A DNA stretch of 64,000 nucleotides from Lutjanus erythropterus (lineage: Eukaryota > Chordata > Actinopteri > Lutjaniformes > Lutjanidae), in the NCBI GenBank assembly GCA_020091685.1, contig CM034604.1:4949820-5013819 (forward strand). Direction: 5' to 3'. Shown here one piece after another: positions 34,100 to 45,479 of the stretch. Below the pieces are notes generated by a model. The model worked only from the letters and a program-made list of their open reading frames with translations, searched no databases and was not told the DNA's origin. Numbering within the stretch: position 1 is the stretch's first letter; each line of letters starts with the position of its first letter. A program made the translations under genes and the position numbers.

Positions 34100-34390
34100 T
34101 CAGATGTCAGTCAGTTAACCAGACGGTTTTTTACACAGAGCCATCTCGAAAGTCGTCCTTAGAAACTGTCTGGAAAAGGGCAAACACTTTCAAAAAAACA
34201 CCTGGAAGGTAACTCGATGAACCATCTGTCTATCACTCCTAATATGAGCTAACTAACAACCAATCAGATCACTTTCATGGACGCTTCATGCTGTTGTCAC
34301 ACCTAAAACCATGCCTGCAGCTGCCAGTAGTCCCTCCTAAGATGCTGATTGGCAGCAGACACAAGCAGATAACTTATGGCAAGAAGACAA
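34100..34390 (+). repeat. Dispersed repeat D, copy 2
   Basis: Diverged, internally shorter copy of 26400-26830 (ACAGAGCCATCTCGAAAGTC, AAACTGTCTGGAAAAGGGCA, CACACCTAAAACCATGCCTG, GCTGCCAGTAGTCCCTCCTA). Confidence 0.65.
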
Positions 34391-35699
34391 AATTTGTCCT
34401 TAACCAATATTTGGTCCCTGGAGTTATCCTTTACTAACTGATACATTTCTCTTGCATGTATTTTGGGTAGTCATGGTACTGACAGGATAAAGTGTGTGCT
34501 ACCATCGGCCAAAAGGGCAAGAAAGAGGAAGAAGAGGAGACACTCCAACAACATCATCAGATCAAACCAAACAACAGCCTCTGAACCTACAGACAGCAGC
34601 TGGTGGAGCTGTAACACTTGACAAACCATGTAATTCATAAAAGCGTTGTTGCTGCCGTGAATGGGACATTTGGGACAGCTGCTGGAGGAGTCAGAGTGAG
34701 TCGGCGATGCAGTGACTGAATCTACAGTATATGTGTGATCTGAAAAGACTGTCTGATGAGCCAGCTCACAGGTCCTGTCTGCGCCTGGCAGTAACATGCA
34801 TCCTGGGTGATCTGATCACAAGCGGACGGCTTTGAGTTCTGGTGTGAACTCAGATTCTGATCTGACCTGATCGCTCCACTGTTTTTCAGCAGTGTGTGCA
34901 CAGTGTGTCCTGGGTCACACTGAAGGGCGGCCGACTCAACTGATGTCCCGTAAGCCCATGTGACGTTTGGGCTCTCTGACCTGCAGAACTGAAAGTGTGA
35001 ACAAACTGTCTGTTTCAACTGATGTGCGCTGAACTAATAACCCCCCTTCAAAAACTGTGAGAGTAGCTGAGTGAGGAGCAACTTAAGAAACGGCTTACAG
35101 CAAATCCTGATTCATTCCTGCCTTTTGGTAAATACAGCATTAAAGCAAAACATCAAGTTGTTTCCACAATTTCTCCTTATTTTGTTAGTACATGTAGACT
35201 TTTGGGATTCACCAGTGTTTTTTACTTTTGCTGCTGTCCTTGGTAAGAGAAAGTCAAGATACAAGAAGACACAAGGAAAAAATATTATTTATATATAATT
35301 ATTTGTTATAATTATAATTAAAAATATCTCTCCATCCAAAGTATCCATGACAACACTTTAAGTTAACTGCAACTTTAATAACTCTCAACTTTTACTTTTT
35401 ATTCCACACAGGACTCAAACGCTGGTCTCCAGGATGAATGTGCTGTGTTTGTTTGACCCACCCAACCTCTTTTCTTGCTCCTGTCACTTCTCCTTACCTC
35501 CACTAGGGGCCACCACCTAACAATAAACGGACACATCAGTCAGAATAAGCTGCTCGCACTTACAACCAACAGGCACATTTTTCTGGTGAGGAAATACACA
35601 CTTTTCCCCTGGCCTGTAGTGTGATTTATCCATCTAGATTCTTTTTATTTCTTTTTTGGTTGTGAGTTGCAGAGTTTTGGAGCCACAGAGATGTCTGCC
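34391..35699. other. Gene-free stretch with a TTAA-element fragment
   Basis: No exon supported. 35505-35580 matches the right-hand part of the element at 14533-16088 (GCCACCACCTAACAATAAAC, CATCAGTCAGAATAAGCTGC). Two overlapping minus-strand frames at 34471-35018 have no recognised similarity. Confidence 0.45.
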
Positions 35700-36110
35700 T
35701 TCTCTCCATTATAATGACACTAAGTGGCACTTGCTTGTAGTGCTCAAAGCACCACAGCGTCTCCTTCCAAAAACCATACTTATGATAATCCACACACCTT
35801 GTTGTGAGAGGTTTAATGTTTCGAGTAAAAGGAAAGTAGTTCCAGTAAATTCTACTGCAAAAAGAAAATAGTTCCTGCATGAAACTTCTCACAACAAGAT
35901 ATGTGGGTTATCGTCATGAACCAGGTCATGATTTCTGGAAAGAGACGTTGCTGTTGAGTTTTTTAAATGCATTTTTTTGCCGCTTTGATCACCACAGGAG
36001 AGGAGAGAAGGAAAGGAGAGACCTGTCTTCGGCTGATATGTCGAGAACTCTGCAGCAGTAGCATACGTAGATAAATAGCACTACAGGTCAGAGGAAAAAC
36101 ATGTACTTTT
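35700..36110 (+). repeat. Palindromic dispersed repeat C, copy 2
   Basis: Diverged copy of 8880-9345: GTAGTGCTCAAAGCACCACA, ATAATCCACACACCTTGTTG, AATTCTACTGCAAAAAGAAA, and the shared end TAAATAGCACTACAGG. Confidence 0.65.
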
Positions 36111-36820
36111 AAAATAACCGTGGTCTAGATTGCCATGAAATTAGCTGTGTATAATTCTGCTTTGTGTTTCCATGACTTGATCTATAGCACTGAGTGAAAC
36201 CTTTAGTCCCTTTTGCTGAGCATCAAAATCATTAGCATGCTTGTTCTGCCTGATACTTCAGTTTTGTTTTGACCAGTGTGTCAATGCTTTAAGGTGGATT
36301 CTGTCTTGAGAGAAGCCATGAGCCTCTGGCCTGTTTCCCTCTCTCAGCACTCCCTGCACAGTCCCACAGAGACACACCTTTGGATATCTGACCTGCCGCA
36401 GCACTTATTTGCTGGCCAGGTATCAGTACACCAAGTGGTGGTAAACAATACAGAGGAATCGGAACAAGATGTAACACACTGTTCTCCACTCAATGCCTGT
36501 TAAAAATAACTGTTTCTTTCTGCCTCGGTGTCCCACTGTGAATGTTTATCCCCTTAAAACTGTCTTCCTTTGAATTTCCTTTTAAGTGTATTTGTGGTTA
36601 TTTTACACTGTCTGACAATATCTGACTGAATTTTTGTGAAGCTATGAGATGTTTAAACATGAGTCAACAAACATACACGAGTCCATGCTTTTATGTCTCC
36701 AACAGATGGAAATATTCTACTCGTGTGCATCATCTTAATTCCCCCAAACTCAGCCTGATAGAATTGGCATCTTTGGAAACTTTGGGACCTAGAATTTAAA
36801 ATCAGGGCCTGTGGAACAGT
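36111..36820. other. Gene-free stretch
   Basis: No supported exon or complete repeat. Confidence 0.4.
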
Positions 36821-37119
36821 GGGCCTCATGCAAGAACTTATTCTTATCTTAAATTTCTTGTTTGTACGATGGACGAACATGTCATGTCAGATTCAGCGAA
36901 CGCTCGTAACTTAAGTGTAAATGATCCACCTGTGCATATGTGAGTGCACGTGTATTAGCATAAATAATGCCTCAATAATATCATATATGGCCATGTAATG
37001 TGTAATTTTGCACATTTTTTCGTTGCAATGTCTCCTCTTCTCTCTTCCCAATGTGTGTGTGTGTGTGAGTGTGTGTGTTCTCTCTCTCTCCTGAATGAGT
37101 GAGTGAATTGAAAACAGGC

Positions 37120-37594
37120 GGTGCCTGATTGGTCAGGGGGTGGGTCCCCGGGGCGGGTCCCCGGGGCCTATTTGAACCACGGGCAGACTGCACTCTGTCT
37201 CCCCTCCGGCCTTTCCACCACAACGAAGTGCCAGCATGGTGTTATTGCTTGTTTCGTCTTGTCACAAGATAGTTTGTACTCTGTAGAGTTTTGGAAGATC
37301 GATGGGATTGTATGTAAAGTAAATGAAAACTTAAACCTTGTAAATGCCTGTAAATTACAGGGCAGTTTGGTAGGAGGGAGAAGATTTTCTTTCTCCTCTT
37401 TCTTTATTTTTAGGAGATAGACTAGAAATTTGTCATTTATTTACATTTTATTTTGTTTACAGAAGTTAGGATTAATTCAGATTTTAATTTTCTTTGTTAT
37501 GTTGGCCTGTTCTCCCTCTGAAGCAAAATAAAAACTGCTTCTTGGCACAGGAAGACGTGTTGGGTCAAGGGTTCCCCAAGACCAGGGTATAACA
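37120..37594 (+). mobile_element. LTR-like segment, unassigned
   Basis: Ordered promoter-like signals: CTGATTGGTCAG (inverted CCAAT), two adjacent 13-bp GC-rich direct repeats GGGTCCCCGGGGC (37142-37167), CCTATTTGAA as a weak TATA-like box, then AATAAA near 37527 and an end in GGTATAACA. This is the layout of an LTR, but no partner copy, TSD or clear outer 5' end is seen. A host promoter is less likely because no exon follows. Treated as a fossil. Confidence 0.35.
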
Positions 37595-37894
37595 GCCGCA
37601 CTTCCTGCCCCGTATACCAGGAAGTGTTCATTCATGAAAATGGCATCAAAATGTAAAAAGACAAACTTTCATGAGTTCAGAATTTGACATCTCGCTTTCA
37701 GAAATCCAAGAAGGAAAATCTGTCATTTCAATAGCATCGGCAGTGGAATTAAGAGACCTGCTACAACAAAGGAGCTGGAAAAATGAGCGATGTGAATGGT
37801 ACCTGAGGGTCGGACTGTCACTGACATGAAGAAGAAACGTCTCGATCTGAAAACGGTTTCAAAGAAAAAAGTCTCAATGGCTGCAGTATTAGGA

Positions 37895-38170
37895 GGGGGT
37901 GAAGGGGAGAGTTTCTGTCACAGTGAGAGACCGGATTGATCACATTGTCTCCATGATTAGAAAGAGCACTGTCACGTCAAGGAAACATTCTGGATATGTT
38001 CCACCTTCTGTTATGACTGATGCTGTTCTGTCACTTGTTCTGTCACAGCTGGAGTACTGCCCAATTATCTGGTCAAGTGCTCCTCAAAAACACCTTAAAA
38101 AGCTTCAAATTGCACAGAACAGGGCAGCCACGGTAGTTCTTCATTTGTTCTGTCCGTGCCAGTGTGTGTG
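37895..38170 (+). mobile_element. LINE reverse-transcriptase C-terminal fragment
   Basis: Open over about 90 codons with VTVRDRIDHIVSMIRKSTVT and LVLSQLEYCPIIWSSAPQKH, then LKKLQIAQNRAATVVL, the strongly conserved thumb region of fish non-LTR elements (HLEYCPVIWSSA...LQ.AQNRAARL). 5'-truncated and without the 3' end. It lies inside the composite at 36821-40431, upstream of the gypsy fossil. Confidence 0.75.
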
Positions 38171-38399
38171 TGATGCATAATGGACTATCTTGGCTGAGTG
38201 TGGAGGCTGAAATTAAAATCTAGTCTTTTGTTACTCATGCATACTGTCATCTTGAAAAAAGCTCCTCAGTTCTTTGGTGATAAACCAGGACATAGTGTTT
38301 TTTTGTCGTGGGTATGTGACTAGCAGCACCAAGTCCATGAACAAATCATATGCCATGAGAACTGTTCTTTATAGAGGTTCTTCTGCTTGCTTGTTGATT

Positions 38400-40111
38400 A
38401 AGCTAACAGTGAAGATTGCCTCTGTACAGACTTTTGTAAAGTGAATGGTTTGACAAAACCTGGCTGTTACCATCTTCCCAGGATGGAAGATTATGTGGAT
38501 CATGTTGGGGGTGCCAGATTTGTGGCAAAGTTGGACTTTCTGAAAGGTTATCGGGAGGTCCCTTTGACTGAACGTACAAAGGCGGTTTCTGCTTTTGTTA
38601 CAACCGATGACTAATGCGCCAGCCACCTTTCAGCACTTGAATGGTTTTCTGTCGGGTCTGTCATTTTGTGAAGCGTATCTGGATGATTTGGTTGTCTGTT
38701 CTGGGTCATGGTCTGAGCACATGGGGCATTTGGGTACAGTGTTTTGTCGCTTGGAAGAGGCAGGTTTGACGGTGAACTAATTGTGAGTTTGGGCAGGCCA
38801 CAGTGACGCATCTTGGGAAAGTAGTGGGGGTTGGGTTCGTCCTGTGCAAGCAAAAGTGGAGTGCACTGAAGCTTTTCCTGTTTCAACCAACCAAACAGAG
38901 CTTCGCTGTTATCTTGCGATGGTTATTATAGGGGCTTTTGCAGAAATTACTCTGCCGTGGCCTCACCTTTAACTGATCTGTTGAGTCCGAAGGTGAGCTT
39001 TAATTGGTCCAATGCCTGCCAGTCTGCATTTGAGCAGACAAAAAGTCTCTTAGTGAATGCACCTGTTCTTGCGGTGCCCCGGTTTGATCAGCCCTTTAAG
39101 CTGGCTGTGGACAGGGGCGATACTGGCATTGGCGGCGTTCTTCTGCAGGAAGGTTCAGATGGGGGTTGAGCATCCAGTTTCTTAATTTTCTAAGAAACTA
39201 GACATCCATCAGAAATGGTACTCAACCACTGAAAATGAGGCTGTAGCACTCGTCATGGCTCTGGAGCATTTCGAGGTTTATGCCGACTCTGCTATCGCTC
39301 TGCTATCGGCTGTAATTGTTTATACCGATCACACACGCTCGGTTTTCTGCATAGGGTGCGAAACGAAAAATGATGTTTGATGAATTGGAGTTTGCGGTTA
39401 CAGGTCTTCAATGTGGAAGTCAGACATTTTCGTGGCAGGGATAATGTTCTGGTGGACACATTGTTGCGCCTGTAAACAGTTGTTCCTGAACAATGCATCC
39501 TGAGAAGACTGTAAGTTCTTTTCTTGTTTAACTGTTTTTTCCTAGCATGCATTGTTCAGTAACTTAGGGTGGGGGTATTACATTGCTGCCCCCTCTTGCT
39601 GATCAGCTTGATCCTGTCTCACTCTGTCTTTGCCTCCTTCCCAACAGGTGTGGCTGCTCAGTAATTGAAGCACCTATAAAGAGGGGGAGGGGACTGGTAG
39701 CAGCAGTGGGTTTGGTAGTAGTTGTCGTGTGACCCCCCTGTAGTTACTTTTGGTTTTCTTTCTCCTTTGTTTCTCCTGGTGGATCCAGTAGTTCAGTTTT
39801 CGTGGCTTTATTTCTATTGTTTAAGCTGTAGTTTGGTTATGTTAGGGTAGAAGGGAGAACCCTGTTCTGCCGGCCCCATGTGGGCTGGACAGTGGTGGCT
39901 CCCCTTCTTTTGTTCTTTTTGGCTGGCCCACCAGTATTAAGTTATTTGGGAGGGGGTTTAATTTAGGTTAGGTTTTCTTAGGCTTTTAGTCTTTGAGATG
40001 GTAACATTGCTTTTCTACCCTTTTTAATAAAAAAACGTGGTTCCTTTCAACTCTTGGCTTGTTTGATTGTGTTCACTCTCTTTGGTATGAGCTAATTTAG
40101 GGGATTGTAAC
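38400..40111 (+). mobile_element. Ty3/gypsy retrotransposon fossil with 3' LTR
   Basis: The pol region shows reverse-transcriptase hallmarks (FVAKLDFLKGYREVPLT, NAPATFQHLNGF, CEAYLDDLVV) at about 38420-38780 and RNase H-like sequence (APVLAVPRFDQPFKLAVD and a later VRHFRGRDNVLVD) at about 38960-39475. The LTR lies at about 39576-40111, with TATAAAGAGG near 39674 and AATAAAAAAACG near 40026. A sister LTR is the solo copy at 63171. No 5' LTR, gag or integrase was recognised. The copy is broken, with several breaks, and looks old. Confidence 0.8.
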
Positions 40112-40434
40112 CGACAGGAAGACTAGCAAGCACTTAGTGGAAGCTGATAGGGATCTGAATAAAGAATAACTAATAAATAATAAAGAATAAGTGTGGATAT
40201 TCACATGGATAGAGACTTCATAAACATGCATGTGAAGATATACAGAAATACACCTGACAGTAGATATGAATACATTGTTAAATTAATGATAAGAGGGTTA
40301 ATGTGTAATTTTACAATCATGTTATAGTTTGAATTTTCTTTCAGACATTATCCTGTTTGACTGCGTTTCAAAGTACCAGAAAATTAAGAAACAAAATCTG
40401 TTCGTATATGAGTGATTCTTGCATGAGGCCCAGT

Positions 40435-40920
40435 GTTTGGCTGCACAGTGTGAATTTGACTCTGGGCTGCATGGGAGCGAAACACATAACGTGATATCAA
40501 GCTGGAACATGCAAACAGGCTGCAGCGTCACAAACCAGCCTGTAATGGAGCCAAATCACCTTTGCCTCACACCGAAGAAGCTGTGAGAAGCAGCTTGAGG
40601 ATTACGCGAGTCCCCTGGCACAACCTGCTCGTCACATCATTTCACAGAAACGCTCCCATGATGACGTGCAGCACCTCGAATGCAAAGGTTAAATCCTGCG
40701 ACGGCCTGCTTTGAACTCCTGAGCTCGGTATCACCCCTGTGATCACGCTGGGTGACCCGGCTGAGCCCTCTGCAGACCTCTAATCCAGTGTTTTGTTGCA
40801 CATGCGAGCGCAAACACATGACTTTCACCTCAGAATGACATCAGCACAACACGGAGGTTTCCGCACTTATTATTACACTGTATCTGAATTTTTCACATTT
40901 TCAAACACATTTTTCCAATT
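40435..40920. other. Non-repetitive stretch
   Basis: Mixed-composition, fairly CpG-containing DNA at 40500-40850 without an open frame or known repeat. It could be conserved noncoding DNA; nothing firmer can be said. Confidence 0.3.
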
Positions 40921-40921
40921 C

Positions 40922-41472
40922 CAAGGAGAACTGAGGCTTATGTCACCTCTTAGTTAATGGAAGTCGAGTAGTAAAGATTTTTCAGCATAGTTGTAGCAAG
41001 CAGACATTTTATTTTTTAAAGTAGCTCAGAGTTCTCTAAATGCTAATAATAAAAGTACACATTTTTAAACCATAATTCTTATTTAGCTTTGATCTAGAAG
41101 GGCTACAGAGTTGACGTGTTATAGCTGAAACACATCTGAGCAATATTATATAATAAATTTCACATAAAATAGAAATTTTGCCAGTGCTTGAGCAGTATTC
41201 CCGCCTTTTTTGAAACCAGGAAGTGAGATGGGGGGTCCTTAGAGTATACCTAAGCATTTTTATGCCTGATTAAATCATGTTTTTGTAAAAATTATCTGAC
41301 AGTTTACAAAAATGTGGGACACTACTTTAAAGGGCCAACATATTAATTAAAACACATTTCGAAACTAAGATGATTATAATGATACATTTATACTACTGTT
41401 ACTTTTAGATTTTGAAGGTTTTAAACACATTTTTAATTGTTAGATGTCATCTAGGACAATGGTGTTTTATGG
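40922..41472 (+). repeat. Dispersed repeat A, copy 2
   Basis: Diverged copy of 227-784, same orientation and landmark order. Confidence 0.75.
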
Positions 41473-43014
41473 TTTAGAAAAAATATCAGACAAAACATTT
41501 TATAAATGTAAATATATTTCATATACATTTTTTCCTTGAAAAGAAAAAACTATGGAATTAGTGTGCTGATAAGTAATAGTTTTAAGTTGCTGTTTTTGGT
41601 CAAGTCCCAATTCTCAAGAATAACACACAGACATGAGATTGATATCTATCTTCCTGTCTCACACTTATTTGGAAGAAACAAAGGTGAACACAACCTGTAA
41701 TCATCATCACAGTTTAAAGATCTACTTCCTGATTCCTCTTCGACCGATTGTACTTACTGTAGTTGTGCACACTCAGCTTTTCTGTGCAACAAGAGAACAT
41801 CATCCTTTATCACCATCATTTAAGATCTGATCTGACTGTTTCTGTATTTCACTGTGTTCTTATATCTCTGCAGTTAACTTGATGAGCACAAAGTTATTAT
41901 AACTCATAGAAATGACAACCAATTGTTCCCAAGTTATAATAAACTGAAACTAAAGTTTAAGTTTTATAGTAAAGGCTTATACACCTTTGTCAAGAATTCG
42001 GGCTCCTCGTATTGACTTTGAGTTTCAGTCAGGTGCAACCTGGCCATTGGGAAGTCCAGGAATTTTCCCGGTGGACTGGTGTTGTGAGCGCTGGTCTTAT
42101 TTTTCTCCAACCTGGAATTCTATAGCTTTCATAGGTCATCTTCGCTGCAGCGACACAGCCGGTGTAAACTCAACTCAAACTGAAAGTATCCAGCTCTCAT
42201 TAAAAGTATGTAGGCTAGCAGTAGTTGCTGAAATGTGGATAGAAAGAGAAAACCTGCAGCTGTCAATGCACCAAAAATCAGAAAAAAGGTTTTGCTGGCT
42301 GACGCTGCTTAGTGTGCTCAGACAATAGATTTATTTAAGAAGTCTGCAGGTGAGGATGAGGATGGTGGTGAAGAGGCAGAAACAGGAGAGGAATGAGCAG
42401 GGAGCCGCTGCTTCGTCATGCTTCAGAACAAACTAAATCTGGGAATTCAATGCTGCAGTCCTGCTGCAGAAGGAAAATGGTCATCAACTTTACATGGGTA
42501 AAATAAACTTTGTCTAGAGTATTCATCAAATCTTGTTCACATTGTGGGCAATAAAAATGATTTGTTAGATGCTTACTCCACAGGTGAACATGGCTCCTCC
42601 ATTATTCCAGCTGTTGATGTGTTTCCATAGTGAAGACGAGCCTGGCTTGCAGCTATCAAAAGCTAATACTTTTTGAAACTTTTCACAAGCAGCAAAGCCA
42701 CTTGCAACGTTATTCCCACAGTCTCTGAACGCACCAAAATGTCCGATGTGGCTTTTAATGATCTAATGTGTCCTCTGCTGGCTATTTTTGCCTTCATGTC
42801 ATCAGTTTTAGCTTTCAGCTAGCCTTCATCGCTGTCAGCTCCAACAGCGACATCTCATTGTTTGGCAGGATGTGGGGTCAGAGGCAGACTGTCACAATAA
42901 AATCCTGGCGGCTGATTAGGCTTGACATTACTGTATTTAGTAGATAACATTTTTCCAACAGAAGTTCAACATTTGTTTTTATATTTATTTGCTTTTTCAT
43001 TACTTTACTTAATT
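41473..43014. other. Gene-free stretch
   Basis: No supported exon. A 113-codon plus-strand frame at 41987-42328 has no recognised similarity. No element with both ends. Confidence 0.4.
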
Positions 43015-43652
43015 TACTTTACATCATTAGTGTAAACAGGCCGGCACCCGACTGTGCTGTTGGAGGGAATGTGGAGAGGTTATGGTTGATCAGGCCCATG
43101 TTTTTTGGTCTTAACCCTACATTCAAACTTTCTGGAAGGAAGTGGCAAATATCATCTTGAAAGTTTTGTGTCTTCATATTTGTACAACATTCACAACCCT
43201 TTGTCTTGGAAATGTCCCGGTTGGACAGAGCAAAAACGACACTTACCTTCTTGCAGCCAGCGAAAACACCATCACAAAACATTGGCTCCAGAAAAACTGC
43301 CCCACTACAGGCATTTTCAATAATATCGTTAAACATTTATGTTTTAGAACAAATGACTTGTGTCATGCAACTCCAAAAAGATCTGGGAGAAAAACAGAAA
43401 AGTGGTGTGCTTACTTAGCCAATGAGACAGATTATTCCCAATTACTGTATGAATCACGTGCCATTTTGTTTTGAATTAGGCAAATTTGCCTTGATTTACA
43501 GATCACCCAAAGATCTCATATTGTTTGCTTCTCCTGTCTTTTTTTTTTTTTTTTTGTGTGTATGTGTGCATCCTTTATGTTTTTTTTTGTTTGTTTTGTT
43601 CTTATTGGAAAACTTGAAAGAAGTTTAGAAATAAAGTTTTTAAAAAAGTTGA
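43015..43652 (+). mobile_element. Tx1/L1-clade LINE, 3' end
   Basis: Translation shows the L1-type C-terminal region: a degenerate Cys/His-like segment ending in a 'HVFWFCP..FWKEV'-like match (43060-43150), then FTTLCLGNVPVGQSKNDTYL and LAASENTITKHWLQKNCPTT, typical of fish Tx1-like ORF2 ends, then KTEKWCAYL. A T-rich 3' UTR follows, with a T17 run at about 43540 and AATAAAGTTTTTAAAAAAG as the tail. 5'-truncated and interrupted by stop codons and small frame changes; a dead copy. Confidence 0.75.
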
Positions 43653-45159
43653 ATAATGATAAAATGTTAACATAAATGTTATAAAATACTGCACAAACAG
43701 TTTCTTTTCTGATTTCTCTAGGGAAAAAAACATGTTATTCCACTGTATGTGTTACATTATTGTTGTCGCCTGCTGCCCGCCCACAAATAGTTTATTTTTA
43801 CCTCATGCCAGTACCTGTGACTTTATATAAATGCAGCCTATTAGAAGATGTATTTCATCATTTTGCATATCAGTCTAACACAAACAATACAAATTAATAG
43901 ATTGTGTGTGTTTTTAATTGACAGAAATGTTGACTTGAGTTTGGTGTATCAATGTATGGCTGCTTGACAGCAAATTCCCAGGCTGCTTTTTGTTTCCAGT
44001 GCAGCCCTGGTTTGTGCTCATACGCTGTAAACAAAGTACTGTGTAATTCTGATACACAACTGCAGAAAAAAATCAAATAAAAAATTCTGATGAAATCAAG
44101 CGAGGCAGAAATGAGCAGCAGTGTCATTTAGTTTGGCGTCTGTCAGTTGTCCGTGCAGGATTTGCTCCAAATTGCAGATTGCTTGTTTTCCTCAGGTGGC
44201 TCAACAGATACCAGTAGCTCAGCCTCGGGCTCGGACGAGGTGACAGCTCATCAGCATGAGTGACAGGTGACGGAGCAGAGGCTTGACCGCCGTAGAGTGG
44301 AGGGAGGCATGAACAATACATGAACGGCCTCGGGGCCAGAGCTGCAGTTTGTGCCTTTAACACCGTTTGTTTGTGTGGTAAAAAATGCACAGCTGTGGCT
44401 GTGCTGTGGAGAATTAGATCGCATGTGTACAAAAATGCTGCTTTGAAAATAAAACAGTTAATTGACATATTTGATGGTGAATCAAGTGCGCTCTTTGATC
44501 TAAATGAAACCATTAAATAAAATAATTTCTTCATCTACTATAGCGCTGCATTTTGTCATTCAACAACCAAATCCCATTTATCATTTCAAGCATAACATAA
44601 ACTGACAAAAGCTGCTTGAATCAGAATGAATCTGAATTATAAAAACTGCTTAAATTACATGTGAAATGAAAAGGTGACACTAAGTGATATCTGTGGCTGT
44701 GTTTCCATCCAAAGTGTCGCAAATTTTAATTGAATTTTGAGTAAATCGGCCAAAGAATGAGTGAAAGAATGTGAGTGAATGCTTGTTTCCAGCCTCACCT
44801 GTTATGTGATTACTGGGAGATGGTTCATTGAGAAAAGCAGTAGGTGGCGCCAGATTTTCAGTCAGAAAAAACATTATGCCACTGCAGAAGAAGAAGGCGC
44901 AACATGATCACATAATTAAAAGAGCAAAAAATGTAGAACTTGTCTGGCAAAAAAGGCAAAAACCATAATTATGTACGTTACATAACATATGTAAGTTACA
45001 TAGTACAGATGAATTCATAATAAAGCTCTCTGCAACACTCAGGTGGTATATAACTAGCATGTGTTACACAACTCAAGACAGTTGTGGGGCTTTCTACGGT
45101 GGCCAACAAGGGCAAACGCACTGCAAACACAAGTTACATATACAGAAACACGCTGCATA
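43653..45159. other. Gene-free stretch, possible noncoding element at 44340-44530
   Basis: No exon supported; overlapping frames of 66 and 136 codons near 44124-44534 look spurious. 44380-44530 is non-repetitive with AGAATTAGATCGCATGTG, CAGTTAATTGACATATTTGA and ACCATTAAATAAAATAATTT, an AT-rich homeobox-like composition seen in conserved noncoding elements. Weak call. Confidence 0.3.
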
Positions 45160-45448
45160 TAAGAAAACAAATGCAAAAGGAAAACACTGCATATCCAGTC
45201 ACGACGTATCAACGTATGGTCTGGAGCAGATGAGGGAGTGAGTGAAAAGAAGTTATGGCTGGAGGAAAGTTGGAGTCGGGAGAGGCCACATAAAAAAGTA
45301 CAGATTCATTTCTTTCTTTTTTGCTTTCTTTTTTTTGATATGTCCATTGTCTGTCCCTTGGGTGAAAGCTCAGCACTGCCCCTAGAGGCCTGGAGCACTT
45401 CTGCTGTTGACTGGATATGCAGCGTTTTCTTTTTGCATTTGTTCTCTT
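45160..45448. mobile_element. Foldback MITE with ~40-bp inverted arms
   Basis: AACAAATGCAAAAGGAAAAC then ACTGCATATCCAGTC at 45167-45202 is inverted at 45407-45441 (GACTGGATATGCAGCG, TTTTCTTTTTGCATTTGTT). The loop is about 200 bp with no coding sequence. No clear TSD. A LINE fragment begins directly after it. Confidence 0.6.
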
Positions 45449-45479
45449 TTTACTAACTGACTTCAATGGCAAATCAAAA

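Larger units (their letters stand above)
36821..40431. mobile_element. Outer TIR-bounded element hosting other insertions
   Basis: GGGCCTCATGCAAGAA at the left end is matched perfectly in inverted orientation by TTCTTGCATGAGGCCC at 40416-40431. AGT lies directly outside both ends (36818-36820, 40432-40434), a possible 3-bp TSD as in PIF/Harbinger-type elements. The terminus resembles fish families beginning GGGCCTCATG. Inside are an LTR-like segment, a LINE fragment and a gypsy fossil, so the original element was small and was later enlarged by insertions. Superfamily is inference. Confidence 0.55.

Noticed and set aside
33727-34212. 161-codon open frame, plus strand
   Set aside because: The longest unassigned frame, but it overlaps dispersed repeat D, has no domain, no splice signals and no homologue I recognise.
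43019-43336. 105-codon minus-strand frame
   Set aside because: Antisense to the L1-type LINE 3' end, which explains the region better.
44124-44534. 136-codon open frame, minus strand
   Set aside because: No family resemblance; it crosses a block that looks like noncoding conserved DNA.
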